A program made the translations under genes and the position numbers. Below are positions 9,157 through 18,080 of a DNA stretch of 64,000 nucleotides, one piece after another. A model generated the notes under the pieces. That model was not told the DNA's origin and searched no databases. It saw only the letters and a program-made list of their open reading frames with translations. The stretch is from contig NZ_SHLX01000015.1 in NCBI RefSeq assembly GCF_004764705.1, positions 1 to 64,000 of the forward strand. Direction: 5' to 3'. The first letter of the stretch is position 1; every line of letters starts with the position of its first letter. Source of the stretch: Paenibacillus cymbidii (lineage in GTDB: Bacteria; Bacillota; Bacilli; Paenibacillales; NBRC-103111).

Positions 9157-10299
9157 ATGCTGTCAACGCTTGCCGCCAAGGCGCCGGTGCGCATCAAGCT
9201 GATCGCAAGCGGCGTCCTGCTGGCGCTGCTGCTTGCCGCTCCGGCGCTGCTGTCCGAATTCCGGCTGTCGCTGCTCGGCAAATATTTGGCGTTTGCGATC
9301 ATCGCCGTCGGCCTCGATCTGATCTGGGGCTACACCGGCATTCTCAGCCTGGGCCACGGCGTTTATTTCGGCCTCGGCGCCTACTGCATGGCGATGTACC
9401 TGAAGCTGAAAGCGTCGCAAGGCCAGTTGCCCGACTTCATGTCGTGGAGCGGCGTCGAGAAGCTGCCGTGGTTTTGGCAGCCGTTTCATTATTTGCCCGT
9501 CGCGCTGCTGCTTGCCATCGCCATCCCCGCCCTGCTCGCCGGCCTGCTCGGCTACCTGACGTTCCGCAACCGGATCAAGGGCGCCTTCTTCTCCATCCTG
9601 TCGCAGGCGCTCGTCATTATCGCCGTGACGCTGTTCGTCGGCCAGCAAGGCTTCACCGGCGGCACGAACGGCTTGACCAACTTCGATACGTTTCTCGGCC
9701 TGACGCTCGCCTCCCCATCGACGAAGCTGCTGTTTTATTACGTGACGCTCGCTTTCGTGCTGCTCGTGCTGGCGTTCGGCGTCTGGATGACCGCCGGCCG
9801 CTTAGGCAACATTCTGAAGGCGATCCGCGACGGCGAAAACCGCGTCCGGTTTCTCGGCTACAACCCGGTAGCGTACAAAGTGTTCATTTATTGCGTCTCC
9901 GCCGGACTGGCGGGGCTGGCCGGCATCTTGTTCGTGCTGCAGGAGGGCATCATATCGCCGGCGCAGATGGGCATCGTGCCGTCGATCGAGATGGCCTTGT
10001 GGGTTGCCGTCGGCGGACGCGCCACGCTGTACGGCGCGGTGATCGGCGCCATCGTCGTCAACGCGGCGAAAACGTCGTTCAGCGAAGCATACCCGGACAT
10101 CTGGCCGATCTTCCTCGGCTTGCTCTATATTGCCGTCGTGCTGTTCTTCCCGAGCGGCATCGTCGGCGCCGTCAAATCGGCTGCGGCACGTCTGTCGGCG
10201 AGGGGGTGGCTTGCACATGGACAACGCGGCGAAAGCGGCACCGCCAGGCACGCGGAAGGAACCGGCGGAGATCCTGTATACCCGAAGCCTGGAGGTTAG
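9157..10299 (+). CDS. urtC: Urea ABC transporter permease UrtC
   Basis: A 380-residue LivM-like permease. Markers are the AVGLDLIWGYTGILSLGHGVYFGLGAY region and the IRDGENRVRFLGYNPVAYK loop. GGAGGTG lies before the ATG at 9157. The last 28 codons run past the urtD start in another frame, giving a low-complexity tail (about residues 354-380) not expected in the family. The functional permease probably ends near VGAVKSAAARL. Confidence 0.9.
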   Translation: MLSTLAAKAPVRIKLIASGVLLALLLAAPALLSEFRLSLLGKYLAFAIIAVGLDLIWGYTGILSLGHGVYFGLGAYCMAMYLKLKASQGQLPDFMSWSGVEKLPWFWQPFHYLPVALLLAIAIPALLAGLLGYLTFRNRIKGAFFSILSQALVIIAVTLFVGQQGFTGGTNGLTNFDTFLGLTLASPSTKLLFYYVTLAFVLLVLAFGVWMTAGRLGNILKAIRDGENRVRFLGYNPVAYKVFIYCVSAGLAGLAGILFVLQEGIISPAQMGIVPSIEMALWVAVGGRATLYGAVIGAIVVNAAKTSFSEAYPDIWPIFLGLLYIAVVLFFPSGIVGAVKSAAARLSARGWLAHGQRGESGTARHAEGTGGDPVYPKPGG

Positions 10300-11017
10300 C
10301 TTCGACGGCTTCAAGGCGATTCGCGGCGTCGACTTTACGCTGGGCGCCGGCGAGCTGAGGTTCCTGATCGGACCGAACGGCGCCGGCAAAACGACGCTGC
10401 TCGACGTCATCTGCGGCAAAGTGAAGCCGTCCGCAGGCGAAGTCGTGTTCGCCGGCCGGCACGACCTGGCCCGCTACCAGGAGCACCAGATCGCCCGGCT
10501 CGGCATCGGCCGCAAATTCCAGGCGCCTTCCGTCTTCGCCAACCTGACGGTGCTCGATAATCTGCTGCTGTCGGCGAAGCAGGCGCGCGGGCTGTTCGCC
10601 GCCTTGCTGGCGGGGAAGAAGCCGTCGAACGCCGAGCGGCCGCTGGCGACGCTCGAGCTGATCGGGCTGGCGCATCAAGCGAACCGGCCGGCCGGCGCGC
10701 TCTCCCACGGCGAGAAGCAGTGGCTCGAAATCGGCATGCTGCTCGTGCAGGAGCCGGAGCTGCTGCTGCTTGACGAGCCGGCCGCCGGCATGACCGACAA
10801 GGAGACGGAAAAAACCGGCGAGCTGCTGCACAAAATCAGCTCCCGCCAATCCGTCATCGTCGTCGAGCACGACATGGAATTCGTCCGCCAATTCGCCAAA
10901 ACGGTGACGGTTATGCACGAAGGCGCCATTCTCAAGCAAGGCACGATGGCCGACGTGCAGAACGACGCGCGCGTGGCGGAAGTGTACCTCGGAAGGCAGG
11001 TGGTCAAACATGCTTGA
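10217..11017 (+). CDS. urtD: Urea ABC transporter ATP-binding protein UrtD
   Basis: A 266-residue ABC ATPase with Walker A GPNGAGKTT, signature LSHGEKQWLEIG and Walker B LLLLDEPAAGM. It groups with LivG-like subunits. The assigned ATG has GAGGGGG about 10 nt upstream and overlaps urtC by 83 bp. The conserved domain begins near residue 20 (YTRSLEVSFDGFKAIRGVDF). It would work with UrtE. Confidence 0.92.
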   Translation: MDNAAKAAPPGTRKEPAEILYTRSLEVSFDGFKAIRGVDFTLGAGELRFLIGPNGAGKTTLLDVICGKVKPSAGEVVFAGRHDLARYQEHQIARLGIGRKFQAPSVFANLTVLDNLLLSAKQARGLFAALLAGKKPSNAERPLATLELIGLAHQANRPAGALSHGEKQWLEIGMLLVQEPELLLLDEPAAGMTDKETEKTGELLHKISSRQSVIVVEHDMEFVRQFAKTVTVMHEGAILKQGTMADVQNDARVAEVYLGRQVVKHA

Positions 11018-11705
11018 TATCGCCGATCTCGAGGTCGGATACGGCGAAAGCAGCGTGCTGCGCGGCGTTTCGCTGAAGGTGAAGCCCGGGCAGATCGTCT
11101 GCCTGATGGGCCGCAACGGCGTCGGCAAAACGACGTTGATGAAAAGCGTCATCGGCTTGCTGACGGCCAGGCGAGGCACCGTCGCGTTCGGCGGTGAGGC
11201 GATCGGCAAGCAGCCGCCCGACAAACGGGCGCGCGCCGGCATCGGGTATGTGCCGCAAGGCCGGGACATTTTCTCCCAATTGACGGTGGAGGAAAATTTA
11301 CGGCTCGGCCTGGAAGCGTCCCCGCGCAAAATGAAGCAGGTTCCGGAGCGGCTGTTTGCGATGTTCCCGGTGCTGCAGACGATGCTGAAGCGGCGGGGCG
11401 GCGATCTCAGCGGCGGCCAGCAGCAGCAGCTCGCGATCGCCCGGGCGCTCGCCGCCGAACCGAAGCTGCTGCTGCTCGACGAGCCGATGGAAGGCATCCA
11501 GCCTTCCGTCGTCGCCGAAATTGAGCACGTAATCGAATCGATCAAACGCGAGCGCACGATGTCGGTGCTGCTCGTGGAGCAAAGCCTCGCCTTTGCCACG
11601 ACGATCGCCGACTATTATTATGTCATCGACAAGGGCGCCGTCGTGCTCGAGGGGCATTCGGCCGACCTCAGCGTGGAGGAAGTCAAACGCCATCTGCTCG
11701 TGTGA
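11010..11705 (+). CDS. urtE: Urea ABC transporter ATP-binding protein UrtE
   Basis: A 231-residue LivF-like ABC ATPase, second nucleotide-binding subunit of the urea importer. Walker A is GRNGVGKTT, the signature LSGGQQQQLAIARAL and Walker B LLLLDEPMEG. The start overlaps the urtD stop by 8 nt, implying coupling. It closes the urt operon and is followed 17 bp later by a strong terminator. Confidence 0.93.
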   Translation: MLDIADLEVGYGESSVLRGVSLKVKPGQIVCLMGRNGVGKTTLMKSVIGLLTARRGTVAFGGEAIGKQPPDKRARAGIGYVPQGRDIFSQLTVEENLRLGLEASPRKMKQVPERLFAMFPVLQTMLKRRGGDLSGGQQQQLAIARALAAEPKLLLLDEPMEGIQPSVVAEIEHVIESIKRERTMSVLLVEQSLAFATTIADYYYVIDKGAVVLEGHSADLSVEEVKRHLLV

Positions 11706-11721
11706 AATCCCGCTCCCCCAG

Positions 11722-11754
11722 CAAGCCAGCCCGTTCCCGGGCTGGCTTGTTTGT
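11722..11754 (+). terminator. Terminator of the urt operon
   Basis: A perfect 12-bp stem (CAAGCCAGCCCG / CGGGCTGGCTTG) with loop TTCC is followed by TTTGTC. Confidence 0.85.
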
Positions 11755-11965
11755 CGTCCGCGCGCTGCGGGCGCGCTCGAGTCGTTGTTCGATTGGTTGT
11801 AATCGTCTTTCGCCCAAAAAATAGGCTCATCCCCGCGTCACCATTCCGCTCCTACCCGGGTACACTGTACGGAAGCCGTTATAGTCGCCCATGCGCGAGG
11901 ACGAAAACCGCTCCCGCAGGCGAAACGCACCCACGCAGCGCGTATTAAAGGAGGAGCTTACCGAC

Positions 11966-12430
11966 ATGCAGGACAATCAAGCAAGACCCGCTACCGCTTT
12001 CCCGAATTACGGGTATCCGTCGTATCCGGTCGGAAACGGTTTTCCCCGGCAAATGGGGACGATGACGTATCCGGCGGGAACGACGCCGCCCAACCCGTCC
12101 GGCTCGATGATTCCCGGATCGCCCACCACTTCGGCCAGCGGCACCGGCGTCAATGTGCCCGGCTTGCTGCCGAGCGAGCAGTCGTATGTGGAAAACATTT
12201 TGCGGCTGAATCTGGGCAAGGTCGGCACGTTCTACATGACTTACGAGAACAACTCGGAATGGAACGCCAAAATATTCAAAGGCCGCATCGAAGCGGCCGG
12301 CCGCGATCACATCGTGCTTTCCGATCCGGCTACCGGCAAACGGTTCCTGCTGCTGATGCTCAACCTCGACTACGTCACGTTCGACGAGCCGATCAATTAT
12401 TACTACCCGCTGCAGCCGCAGCCGCGCTGA
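11966..12430 (+). CDS. gerQ: Spore coat protein GerQ (YwdL)
   Basis: A 154-residue coat protein needed for normal localisation of the spore cortex-lytic enzyme and crosslinked by transglutaminase in Bacillus. The N-terminal 60 residues are rich in Pro, Gly, Tyr and Thr; the conserved C-terminal domain (about 70-150) contains LPSEQSYVENILRLNLGK and GRIEAAGRDHIVLSDPATG. AAAGGAGGAG precedes the ATG at 11966. It is monocistronic, between two terminators, and supports a spore-forming host. Confidence 0.92.
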   Translation: MQDNQARPATAFPNYGYPSYPVGNGFPRQMGTMTYPAGTTPPNPSGSMIPGSPTTSASGTGVNVPGLLPSEQSYVENILRLNLGKVGTFYMTYENNSEWNAKIFKGRIEAAGRDHIVLSDPATGKRFLLLMLNLDYVTFDEPINYYYPLQPQPR

Positions 12431-12444
12431 CGGCGATTCGCACA

Positions 12445-12475
12445 AGTCCCTGACTTCGGTCCGGGGCTTTTTTTT
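12445..12475 (+). terminator. Terminator of gerQ
   Basis: A 10-bp stem with one mismatch and a TTCG loop is followed by eight T residues, 14 bp after the stop codon. Confidence 0.88.
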
Positions 12476-12510
12476 GCCGTTACTAAGGTGAACATTTGCA
12501 AGTCGGCAGG

Positions 12511-12539
12511 TTGCCCGCGCACCCGCTTGCGCCGATAAT
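12511..12539 (+). promoter_or_regulatory. Possible promoter of the first sugar importer operon
   Basis: TTGCCC (12511-12516) and GATAAT (12534-12539) are 17 bp apart, 21 bp before the first ATG. The match is moderate. Confidence 0.45.
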
Positions 12540-12560
12540 GGGAAGCAAGAAGGTGATCCG

Positions 12561-13493
12561 ATGACGCTTGCCGCGATGTTGCGCTCGAAACGGGCGGCCA
12601 AATGGCGCAGGCAGCGCCAGCTTCTGCTGATGACGCTGCCGCTTGCGGCCATGGTCGTCGTCTTCCAGTACGTCCCGCTGTGGGGCTGGCTGATGGCGTT
12701 CCAGCAATATTCCGTCGCCAAAGGAATGGCAGGCAGCCCGTTCGTCGGGCTGGACAAATTCGCGGCGCTGTTCGCCGACGACAAATTTTACCTGGTGCTG
12801 CGCAATACGCTTGTCATGAGCGCGCTTAACCTGACAACCGGCTTTTTCGGCGCGATTGCGCTTGCGCTGCTGATGAACGAAGTGCGCGTCGGCCTGTTCA
12901 AGCGTACGATTCAAACGATTACGTATATCCCCCATTTCGTGTCCTGGGTCGTTATCGCCAACATTGTGTCGATGTTCCTGTCGCCGGACGGCGGCACGCT
13001 GAACGAGATGCTGGCGAAGTTCGGCCTGGTCGACAAGCCGGTTTATTTTCTATCCCGGGAGCACTGGTTCTGGTTCATTCATACGGCGGCCAGCCTGTGG
13101 AAGGAGCTCGGCTGGAGCACGATCATCTATCTCGCCGTGCTCGCCGGCGTCAATCCGGAGCAGTACGAAGCCGCCGAAGTCGACGGCGCCGGGCGCTTCA
13201 GACGCATGTGGCACATCTCCGTGCCCAGTTTGCTGCCAACCGCCTTCATCCTGCTGACGCTGTCGCTCGGCTGGCTGATCCAGAGCGGCTACGAATCGCA
13301 GTTCCTGCTCGGCAATTCGATGGTCGTCGATTATTCGGAGGTGCTCGACCTGTATGCCCTGCGCTATTCGCTGCAAATCGGCGATTATTCGTACGGCGTG
13401 GCGATCAGCATGTTCAAATCGTGCGTCAGCATCGCGCTTGTGCTGAGCGTCAATTTTCTTGCCGGCCGGTTCGGACAAGGCCGCGTCATTTGA
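12561..13493 (+). CDS. Carbohydrate ABC transporter permease, LplB type
   Basis: A 310-residue inner-membrane permease of the CUT1/LplB group. It has an N-terminal Arg/Lys-rich cytoplasmic tail, about six transmembrane segments and the EAA loop (EQYEAAEVDGAGRFRRMWHISVP) that docks onto a shared MsmX-like ATPase; no ATPase gene is nearby. AAGAAGGTG precedes the ATG. It is first in an operon with a second permease and a binding protein. The sugar is not readable from sequence, but the GH42 gene downstream hints at a galactoside. Confidence 0.88.
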   Translation: MTLAAMLRSKRAAKWRRQRQLLLMTLPLAAMVVVFQYVPLWGWLMAFQQYSVAKGMAGSPFVGLDKFAALFADDKFYLVLRNTLVMSALNLTTGFFGAIALALLMNEVRVGLFKRTIQTITYIPHFVSWVVIANIVSMFLSPDGGTLNEMLAKFGLVDKPVYFLSREHWFWFIHTAASLWKELGWSTIIYLAVLAGVNPEQYEAAEVDGAGRFRRMWHISVPSLLPTAFILLTLSLGWLIQSGYESQFLLGNSMVVDYSEVLDLYALRYSLQIGDYSYGVAISMFKSCVSIALVLSVNFLAGRFGQGRVI

Positions 13494-13520
13494 GCTTGAA
13501 TCCGGGAGGTACCGTTCGTC

Positions 13521-14411
13521 GTGAGAGCCAAACCGACCTTGGGCGACATCGCCTTCGCCGGCGCCAACTACGCGCTGCTTGCTTGTCTGGGCGCACTGAC
13601 GCTTTACCCGTTCCTCAACCTGCTTGCCCTGTCGCTGAACGAATCGCTCGATTCGCTCAAAGGCGACATTTACCTGGTGCCGCGCGCCTTTACGCTCGAC
13701 AACTACCGCACGCTTTTCGCGAACGAGCAGCTTTACGGCGCCGCCCTGCGTTCCGTGCTGCGGACGGTGCTCGGCACGGCGCTCGGCATCCTCTGCACCG
13801 CGATGTTCGCTTATGCGCTCAGCCAGCGGGAATTCGTCCTGCGACGCAGCCTGAACGCGCTCATCGTGCTGACGCTGTATGTCAGCGGCGGCATCATCCC
13901 GGTTTATTTGCTGATCAAAAACTTGCATCTGGTCAACAGCTATTTCGTTTATTTGCTTCCTTTGCTGGTGAACGGCTTCTACATCATCCTGATGCGCAGC
14001 TCGTTCGAGCAGCTGCCGGCGGGACTTGTCGAGTCGGCCAAAATCGACGGCGCCGGCGATTTTCAAACGTTGTTCCGCATCGTGCTGCCCGTCAGCATGC
14101 CCGTCGTCGCCACGATTTCGCTGTTTGTCGCCGTCATGCACTGGAATTCCTGGTTCGACAATTACTTGTACAACAGCCGCAATGCCCGGCTGTCGCTGCT
14201 TCAATACGAGCTGATGAAAATATTGCTCGATTCCTCCAACCAGCAAAGCGCCGCCCAAACGCATATGGACGAGTCGACGGTCAAGGTCGTTTCGCCGCAG
14301 TCGATCCGCGCCACGATGACGATCATCGCCACCGTGCCGATTCTGCTCGTGTACCCGTTCCTGCAAAGCTATTTCATCAAAGGCATGACGCTCGGCGCAG
14401 TCAAAGAATGA
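13521..14411 (+). CDS. Carbohydrate ABC transporter permease, LplC/YtcP type
   Basis: A 296-residue partner of the upstream permease with a GTG start preceded by GGGAGG. The EAA loop (VESAKIDGAGDFQTLFRIVLPVS) and the C-terminal YPFLQSYFIKGMTLGAVKE signature define the LplC/YtcP group. It lies 27 bp after the first permease gene and should form a heterodimeric channel with it. Confidence 0.88.
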   Translation: MRAKPTLGDIAFAGANYALLACLGALTLYPFLNLLALSLNESLDSLKGDIYLVPRAFTLDNYRTLFANEQLYGAALRSVLRTVLGTALGILCTAMFAYALSQREFVLRRSLNALIVLTLYVSGGIIPVYLLIKNLHLVNSYFVYLLPLLVNGFYIILMRSSFEQLPAGLVESAKIDGAGDFQTLFRIVLPVSMPVVATISLFVAVMHWNSWFDNYLYNSRNARLSLLQYELMKILLDSSNQQSAAQTHMDESTVKVVSPQSIRATMTIIATVPILLVYPFLQSYFIKGMTLGAVKE

Positions 14412-14477
14412 TGATACCGGTCCGCGGCCGTGTCATAAATCAGATTCGCCATTTTCGGCAAAGAAAGAGGGAGTCGC

Positions 14478-16151
14478 ATGAAGCAGAAGCGATGGTTTGC
14501 GGGGGCGATGGCTCTGGCCGTAACGGCTGCGCTCGCCGCAGGCTGTTCCGGCGCGAAGGACGACAACAAGGGAACGGCGGGAAGCTCGCCGTCCGGCACG
14601 GCGCAAGGCACGGCCTCGGCGGCGAAGACGCCGGTCACTTATTCGATCGGCACCGATCAGAACAAACTGACCTGGGATACGCCGATTACGAAAAAAATAA
14701 CGGAAAAAACCGGCGTGACGCTCAAGTATGACGTCATCGTCGGCGACATGTTCCAGAAGTGGGACATCTGGCAGGCGAGCGGCGACTATCCCGACATCAT
14801 CCGGCTCGACGCGCTGCATATGCAGAAGTACATCGAAGCCGGCGCCGTCGTCCCGCTGGAGAAGCTGATCGATCAATACGGGCCGAACATCAAGGCCAAA
14901 TTCGGTTCCTACTACGATTCGCTGAAGAACAAGGACGGCCATATCTACTCGCTCTATTCCGTCAATCTGGCGAAGGAAGCGCCGGCCAACCGGATGGCGC
15001 CGTTCATTGTGCAGCAGGCCGTGCTGGAGGACGCCGGTTACCCGCAAATCAAGACGCTGGCGCAGCTGAAGGACGTCATCAAGGCGTACGCCGCCAAAAA
15101 TCCGAAAATCGACGGCAAAGACACGATCGGCTTCGCCGCCGGCATGGAATCGTTCATGGTCAACATCATGTTCAACAACCCGTCGATCAGCGCAAGCGGA
15201 CTGCCGGATCACGGCAACTTTTATCTGGACGGTTCGCTCGTCAAGTGGAACCCGGTATCCGACCGGTCCAAGGAATACTACAAGTTCCTGAACAGCCTGG
15301 TCCGCGACAACTTGTTCGATATCGAAGCGTTTTCGATGAACGACGCCGCCTTCAAAACGAAGCTGGCGCAAGGCCGCGTGCTCGCCGCCTATGCGCCGAA
15401 CTGGCTGTCGGACCAGCCGGACGCCACGCTGCGCGCCGACGGCAAGGAGAAACGAATGTACGCCCACTTGCCGATTCTGATGGACGACAAAACGGCCGAC
15501 AAGTCGGTCGCCGTTACGCCGACCAGTCCCGGCACGCACCAGTGGGGCATTACGAAAAACGCCAAAAACCCGGAGCGCATCATCCAGTTCATCGACTTCC
15601 TGTTCTCCGACGAAGGACAGGTGCTGACGCAATGGGGCATTGAAGGCACGCACTACAAAGTAGTAAACGGCAAGCGGCAAGTGTTGGACGAATGGTTGGA
15701 CCGCAAGGCGAAGGATCCCGACGCGCTGTACAAAGACGGCTTCAACAGCGAAGGAACGCCGACGATGTGGTTCGGCATCGGCGACGGCGCCAAGCTGGCG
15801 GACGGCGATTACGCGACGCCGATGACCAAGGAGCTTGTGCGCAAGCAGTACACGGAAAACACGAAAAACGTACTGGCCAAATACAAAGCGGAGACTTGGG
15901 CCGATCTGCTGCCGCCGGCCGTGCAGCTGAAAGGCTACGTATGGCAGCTGCAGCCGCCGGAAGATACGCGCGCGATCGGGGTCAAGCTGGAGGAAGTGTG
16001 GCGCAAGAGCCTGCCGAAAATCGTGCTGGCCAAAACGGACGACGAGTTCGCGAAAAACTGGGAGCAGTTCGTGGCCGACGCGAACGCAGCCGGCGCAGCG
16101 AAATACAACGACTCGTTCACGAAAATTTGGGCCGATTTCAACACCAAATAA
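14478..16151 (+). CDS. Extracellular sugar-binding lipoprotein, LplA type
   Basis: A 557-residue solute-binding lipoprotein with lipobox LAAGC (lipid Cys 23), followed by a Ser/Gly/Ala/Thr linker and a large two-lobed binding fold. Aromatic residues such as WGIEGTHY are typical of oligosaccharide receptors in this group. It is the receptor of the importer encoded just upstream. A terminator-like hairpin follows, which would reduce readthrough into the kinase gene. Confidence 0.88.
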   Translation: MKQKRWFAGAMALAVTAALAAGCSGAKDDNKGTAGSSPSGTAQGTASAAKTPVTYSIGTDQNKLTWDTPITKKITEKTGVTLKYDVIVGDMFQKWDIWQASGDYPDIIRLDALHMQKYIEAGAVVPLEKLIDQYGPNIKAKFGSYYDSLKNKDGHIYSLYSVNLAKEAPANRMAPFIVQQAVLEDAGYPQIKTLAQLKDVIKAYAAKNPKIDGKDTIGFAAGMESFMVNIMFNNPSISASGLPDHGNFYLDGSLVKWNPVSDRSKEYYKFLNSLVRDNLFDIEAFSMNDAAFKTKLAQGRVLAAYAPNWLSDQPDATLRADGKEKRMYAHLPILMDDKTADKSVAVTPTSPGTHQWGITKNAKNPERIIQFIDFLFSDEGQVLTQWGIEGTHYKVVNGKRQVLDEWLDRKAKDPDALYKDGFNSEGTPTMWFGIGDGAKLADGDYATPMTKELVRKQYTENTKNVLAKYKAETWADLLPPAVQLKGYVWQLQPPEDTRAIGVKLEEVWRKSLPKIVLAKTDDEFAKNWEQFVADANAAGAAKYNDSFTKIWADFNTK

Positions 16152-16186
16152 AACGCGCGCCTGTGCTACAATGCTGTCATGGCAAG

Positions 16187-16222
16187 CGCCAGGGCTTCCC
16201 TCCCGGAAGCTCCGGCGTTTTT
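16187..16222 (+). terminator. Terminator or attenuator between binding protein and kinase genes
   Basis: A 13-bp stem (16187-16199 with 16205-16217; one A-C mismatch, one G-U pair) is followed by five T residues. Readthrough would link transporter and sensor expression. Confidence 0.72.
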
Positions 16223-16256
16223 GTCGCTCGAAGCGAATCGTTGGGGGCGTAACCGG

Positions 16257-18080
16257 ATGAGCGTCAAAATCAAGCTGTTTCTGGTCAATCTGTTCATCGT
16301 TACGGTGCTGCTGAGCGCGATTACGTATGTGCTCGTGACGCGCAGCACACGCATCATTCTGGCCCAGGTGAAGACGAATGCGGCGGTTACGTTGTCCCAG
16401 CTGTCGCAAAATCTGGACCGGAAGCTGGCGTCTTACGAGGAAATCGCTTACGCCCTCTATCTCAATGTCGGCCTTCAGGAAACGATGCTTGCCGAATACG
16501 GCGATTATCGCGAGGCGTACGATGCTTATTTCCGCGTTATCAAGCCGTACATTTCCGTCCTGCAAACGACCAAAAGCATCCAGCGCATCGCCTTCTATAC
16601 GCCGAACCGCAGCTTTACGTTCTCCGGCATCGCCTTGATCGACGACAGTGTCCGCGCGCCCGGCGGCTGGTACGAGCAGTTGAAACGGTCGGCAACGGGC
16701 AGCTATTGGATGGACGCAGGGCGCGATCAATGGACAGGCGAGCAGCTGTTCAGCCTGAAGCAGAAGCTGAATTACGCCGACCCTGCCTCCGATCTGTCGG
16801 CGTCTCTGGACATTGACAAGCAAGTGCTTTACGACCTTGTCAATCAGGAAAGCAAAGGCAAACGCATCACCGTTTCGCTGCCGGACGGCGACATCCTGAT
16901 CGACAGCGGCGCTCCGAACGGGGAGCCGGCACGCCTAGGCGACTATCCTTATTACGACCGGCTGATGGCCGATTCGGCGCAGCCGTCCGGCGAGTTTTCT
17001 TTACGGATCGGGGACGAATCGTATTTTGTGTTCCACAGCACGCTTGGTTCGCGCAATGTCGCGCGCGGCATCCGCATTGTGATGATGGTGCCGGTGAGCG
17101 ATCTGCTGCCCGAAATCGAACGGACGCGCAATTGGGCGATCGTGCTGCTGGTCGCCGCTTGCCTGCTCAGCTCGGTGGCGATTTATGCGATCACGTTCGG
17201 GTTGATGCGCCGGCTCACCGAGCTGTCGCGCAAGATGCGAACGATTCGCAGCGACAACTTCCAGTCTTATGTGACGATCCGCGGCAATGATGAAATCAGC
17301 CATATGGGCATCACGTTCAACCGCATGGTCCAACAGCTCGACGAATTGTTCCATGAGGTGTACGAAAGCAAGCTGAAACGCCGCGAACTGGAGCTGCGGA
17401 CGAAGGAGGCGGAGCTGTACGCGCTGCAGACGCAAATCAATCCGCATTTCCTGTTTAATGTGTTCAACACGGTGCAAGGCAATTTACTGGAGCGCGGAGA
17501 TACCGCCAACGCCCGGTTCGTCAATTTGATCGCGCGATCGTTCCGGCTGATGCTGAAAAAACGCAAACCCGTCGTAACGCTTCGCGAAGAATGCGAGCTG
17601 ACGCTCAACTATTTGCATATCCAGAAATATCGCTTCGGCGATCGGCTGCACATTGCGTTCGATATGCCGGAAACGCTTCTGGACACGCCGCTCCCCTCGA
17701 TGTCCCTGCAGCCGCTGGTGGAGAACGTCATCAACCACGTGACGGAGATGCGCAAAGGTCCGACGCGGATCACCGCCAGCTTCGAGCGCGAAGGCGAGCG
17801 GGTGCGCATCCGCGTCTGCGACGACGGACCGGGCATCGCCCCGGAACGGCAGGCGGAAATCGCCTTGCTGCTGGCCGAGGAGCCGTTCGAAACGGGGGCG
17901 CAGCATTTCGGCTTGCAGAATGTGCATCGCCGGCTGCTGGCCATGTTCGGCCCGGAATGCGGCTTGTCGGTGACGAGCGGCCCGGGCGGAACAACAGTCG
18001 CCTTTGCCGTTCCTTCCGCCGGGCCGGCGGCGGATTTATCATCGGAGCAAGCGCCGAAAGGAGGAAGTGAGCTTGTATGA
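16257..18080 (+). CDS. YesM-type sensor histidine kinase
   Basis: A 607-residue membrane kinase. A first transmembrane segment (about 8-30) leads to an extracellular dCache-like region, a second segment (about 285-310), HAMP, then the His_kinase domain with phospho-acceptor H397 in QINPHFLFN and an HATPase domain with VENVINHV and DDGPGIAP. The start at 16257 lies past the terminator hairpin; an upstream in-frame ATG (16179) would place that hairpin inside the coding region. Its 3' end overlaps the response regulator gene. Confidence 0.9.
   Translation: MSVKIKLFLVNLFIVTVLLSAITYVLVTRSTRIILAQVKTNAAVTLSQLSQNLDRKLASYEEIAYALYLNVGLQETMLAEYGDYREAYDAYFRVIKPYISVLQTTKSIQRIAFYTPNRSFTFSGIALIDDSVRAPGGWYEQLKRSATGSYWMDAGRDQWTGEQLFSLKQKLNYADPASDLSASLDIDKQVLYDLVNQESKGKRITVSLPDGDILIDSGAPNGEPARLGDYPYYDRLMADSAQPSGEFSLRIGDESYFVFHSTLGSRNVARGIRIVMMVPVSDLLPEIERTRNWAIVLLVAACLLSSVAIYAITFGLMRRLTELSRKMRTIRSDNFQSYVTIRGNDEISHMGITFNRMVQQLDELFHEVYESKLKRRELELRTKEAELYALQTQINPHFLFNVFNTVQGNLLERGDTANARFVNLIARSFRLMLKKRKPVVTLREECELTLNYLHIQKYRFGDRLHIAFDMPETLLDTPLPSMSLQPLVENVINHVTEMRKGPTRITASFEREGERVRIRVCDDGPGIAPERQAEIALLLAEEPFETGAQHFGLQNVHRRLLAMFGPECGLSVTSGPGGTTVAFAVPSAGPAADLSSEQAPKGGSELV

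Noticed and set aside
16179..16256. Upstream ATG for the first histidine kinase
   Set aside because: It would place a terminator-like hairpin with five T residues inside the coding region and add residues before the first membrane segment; the ATG at 16257 fits the family.
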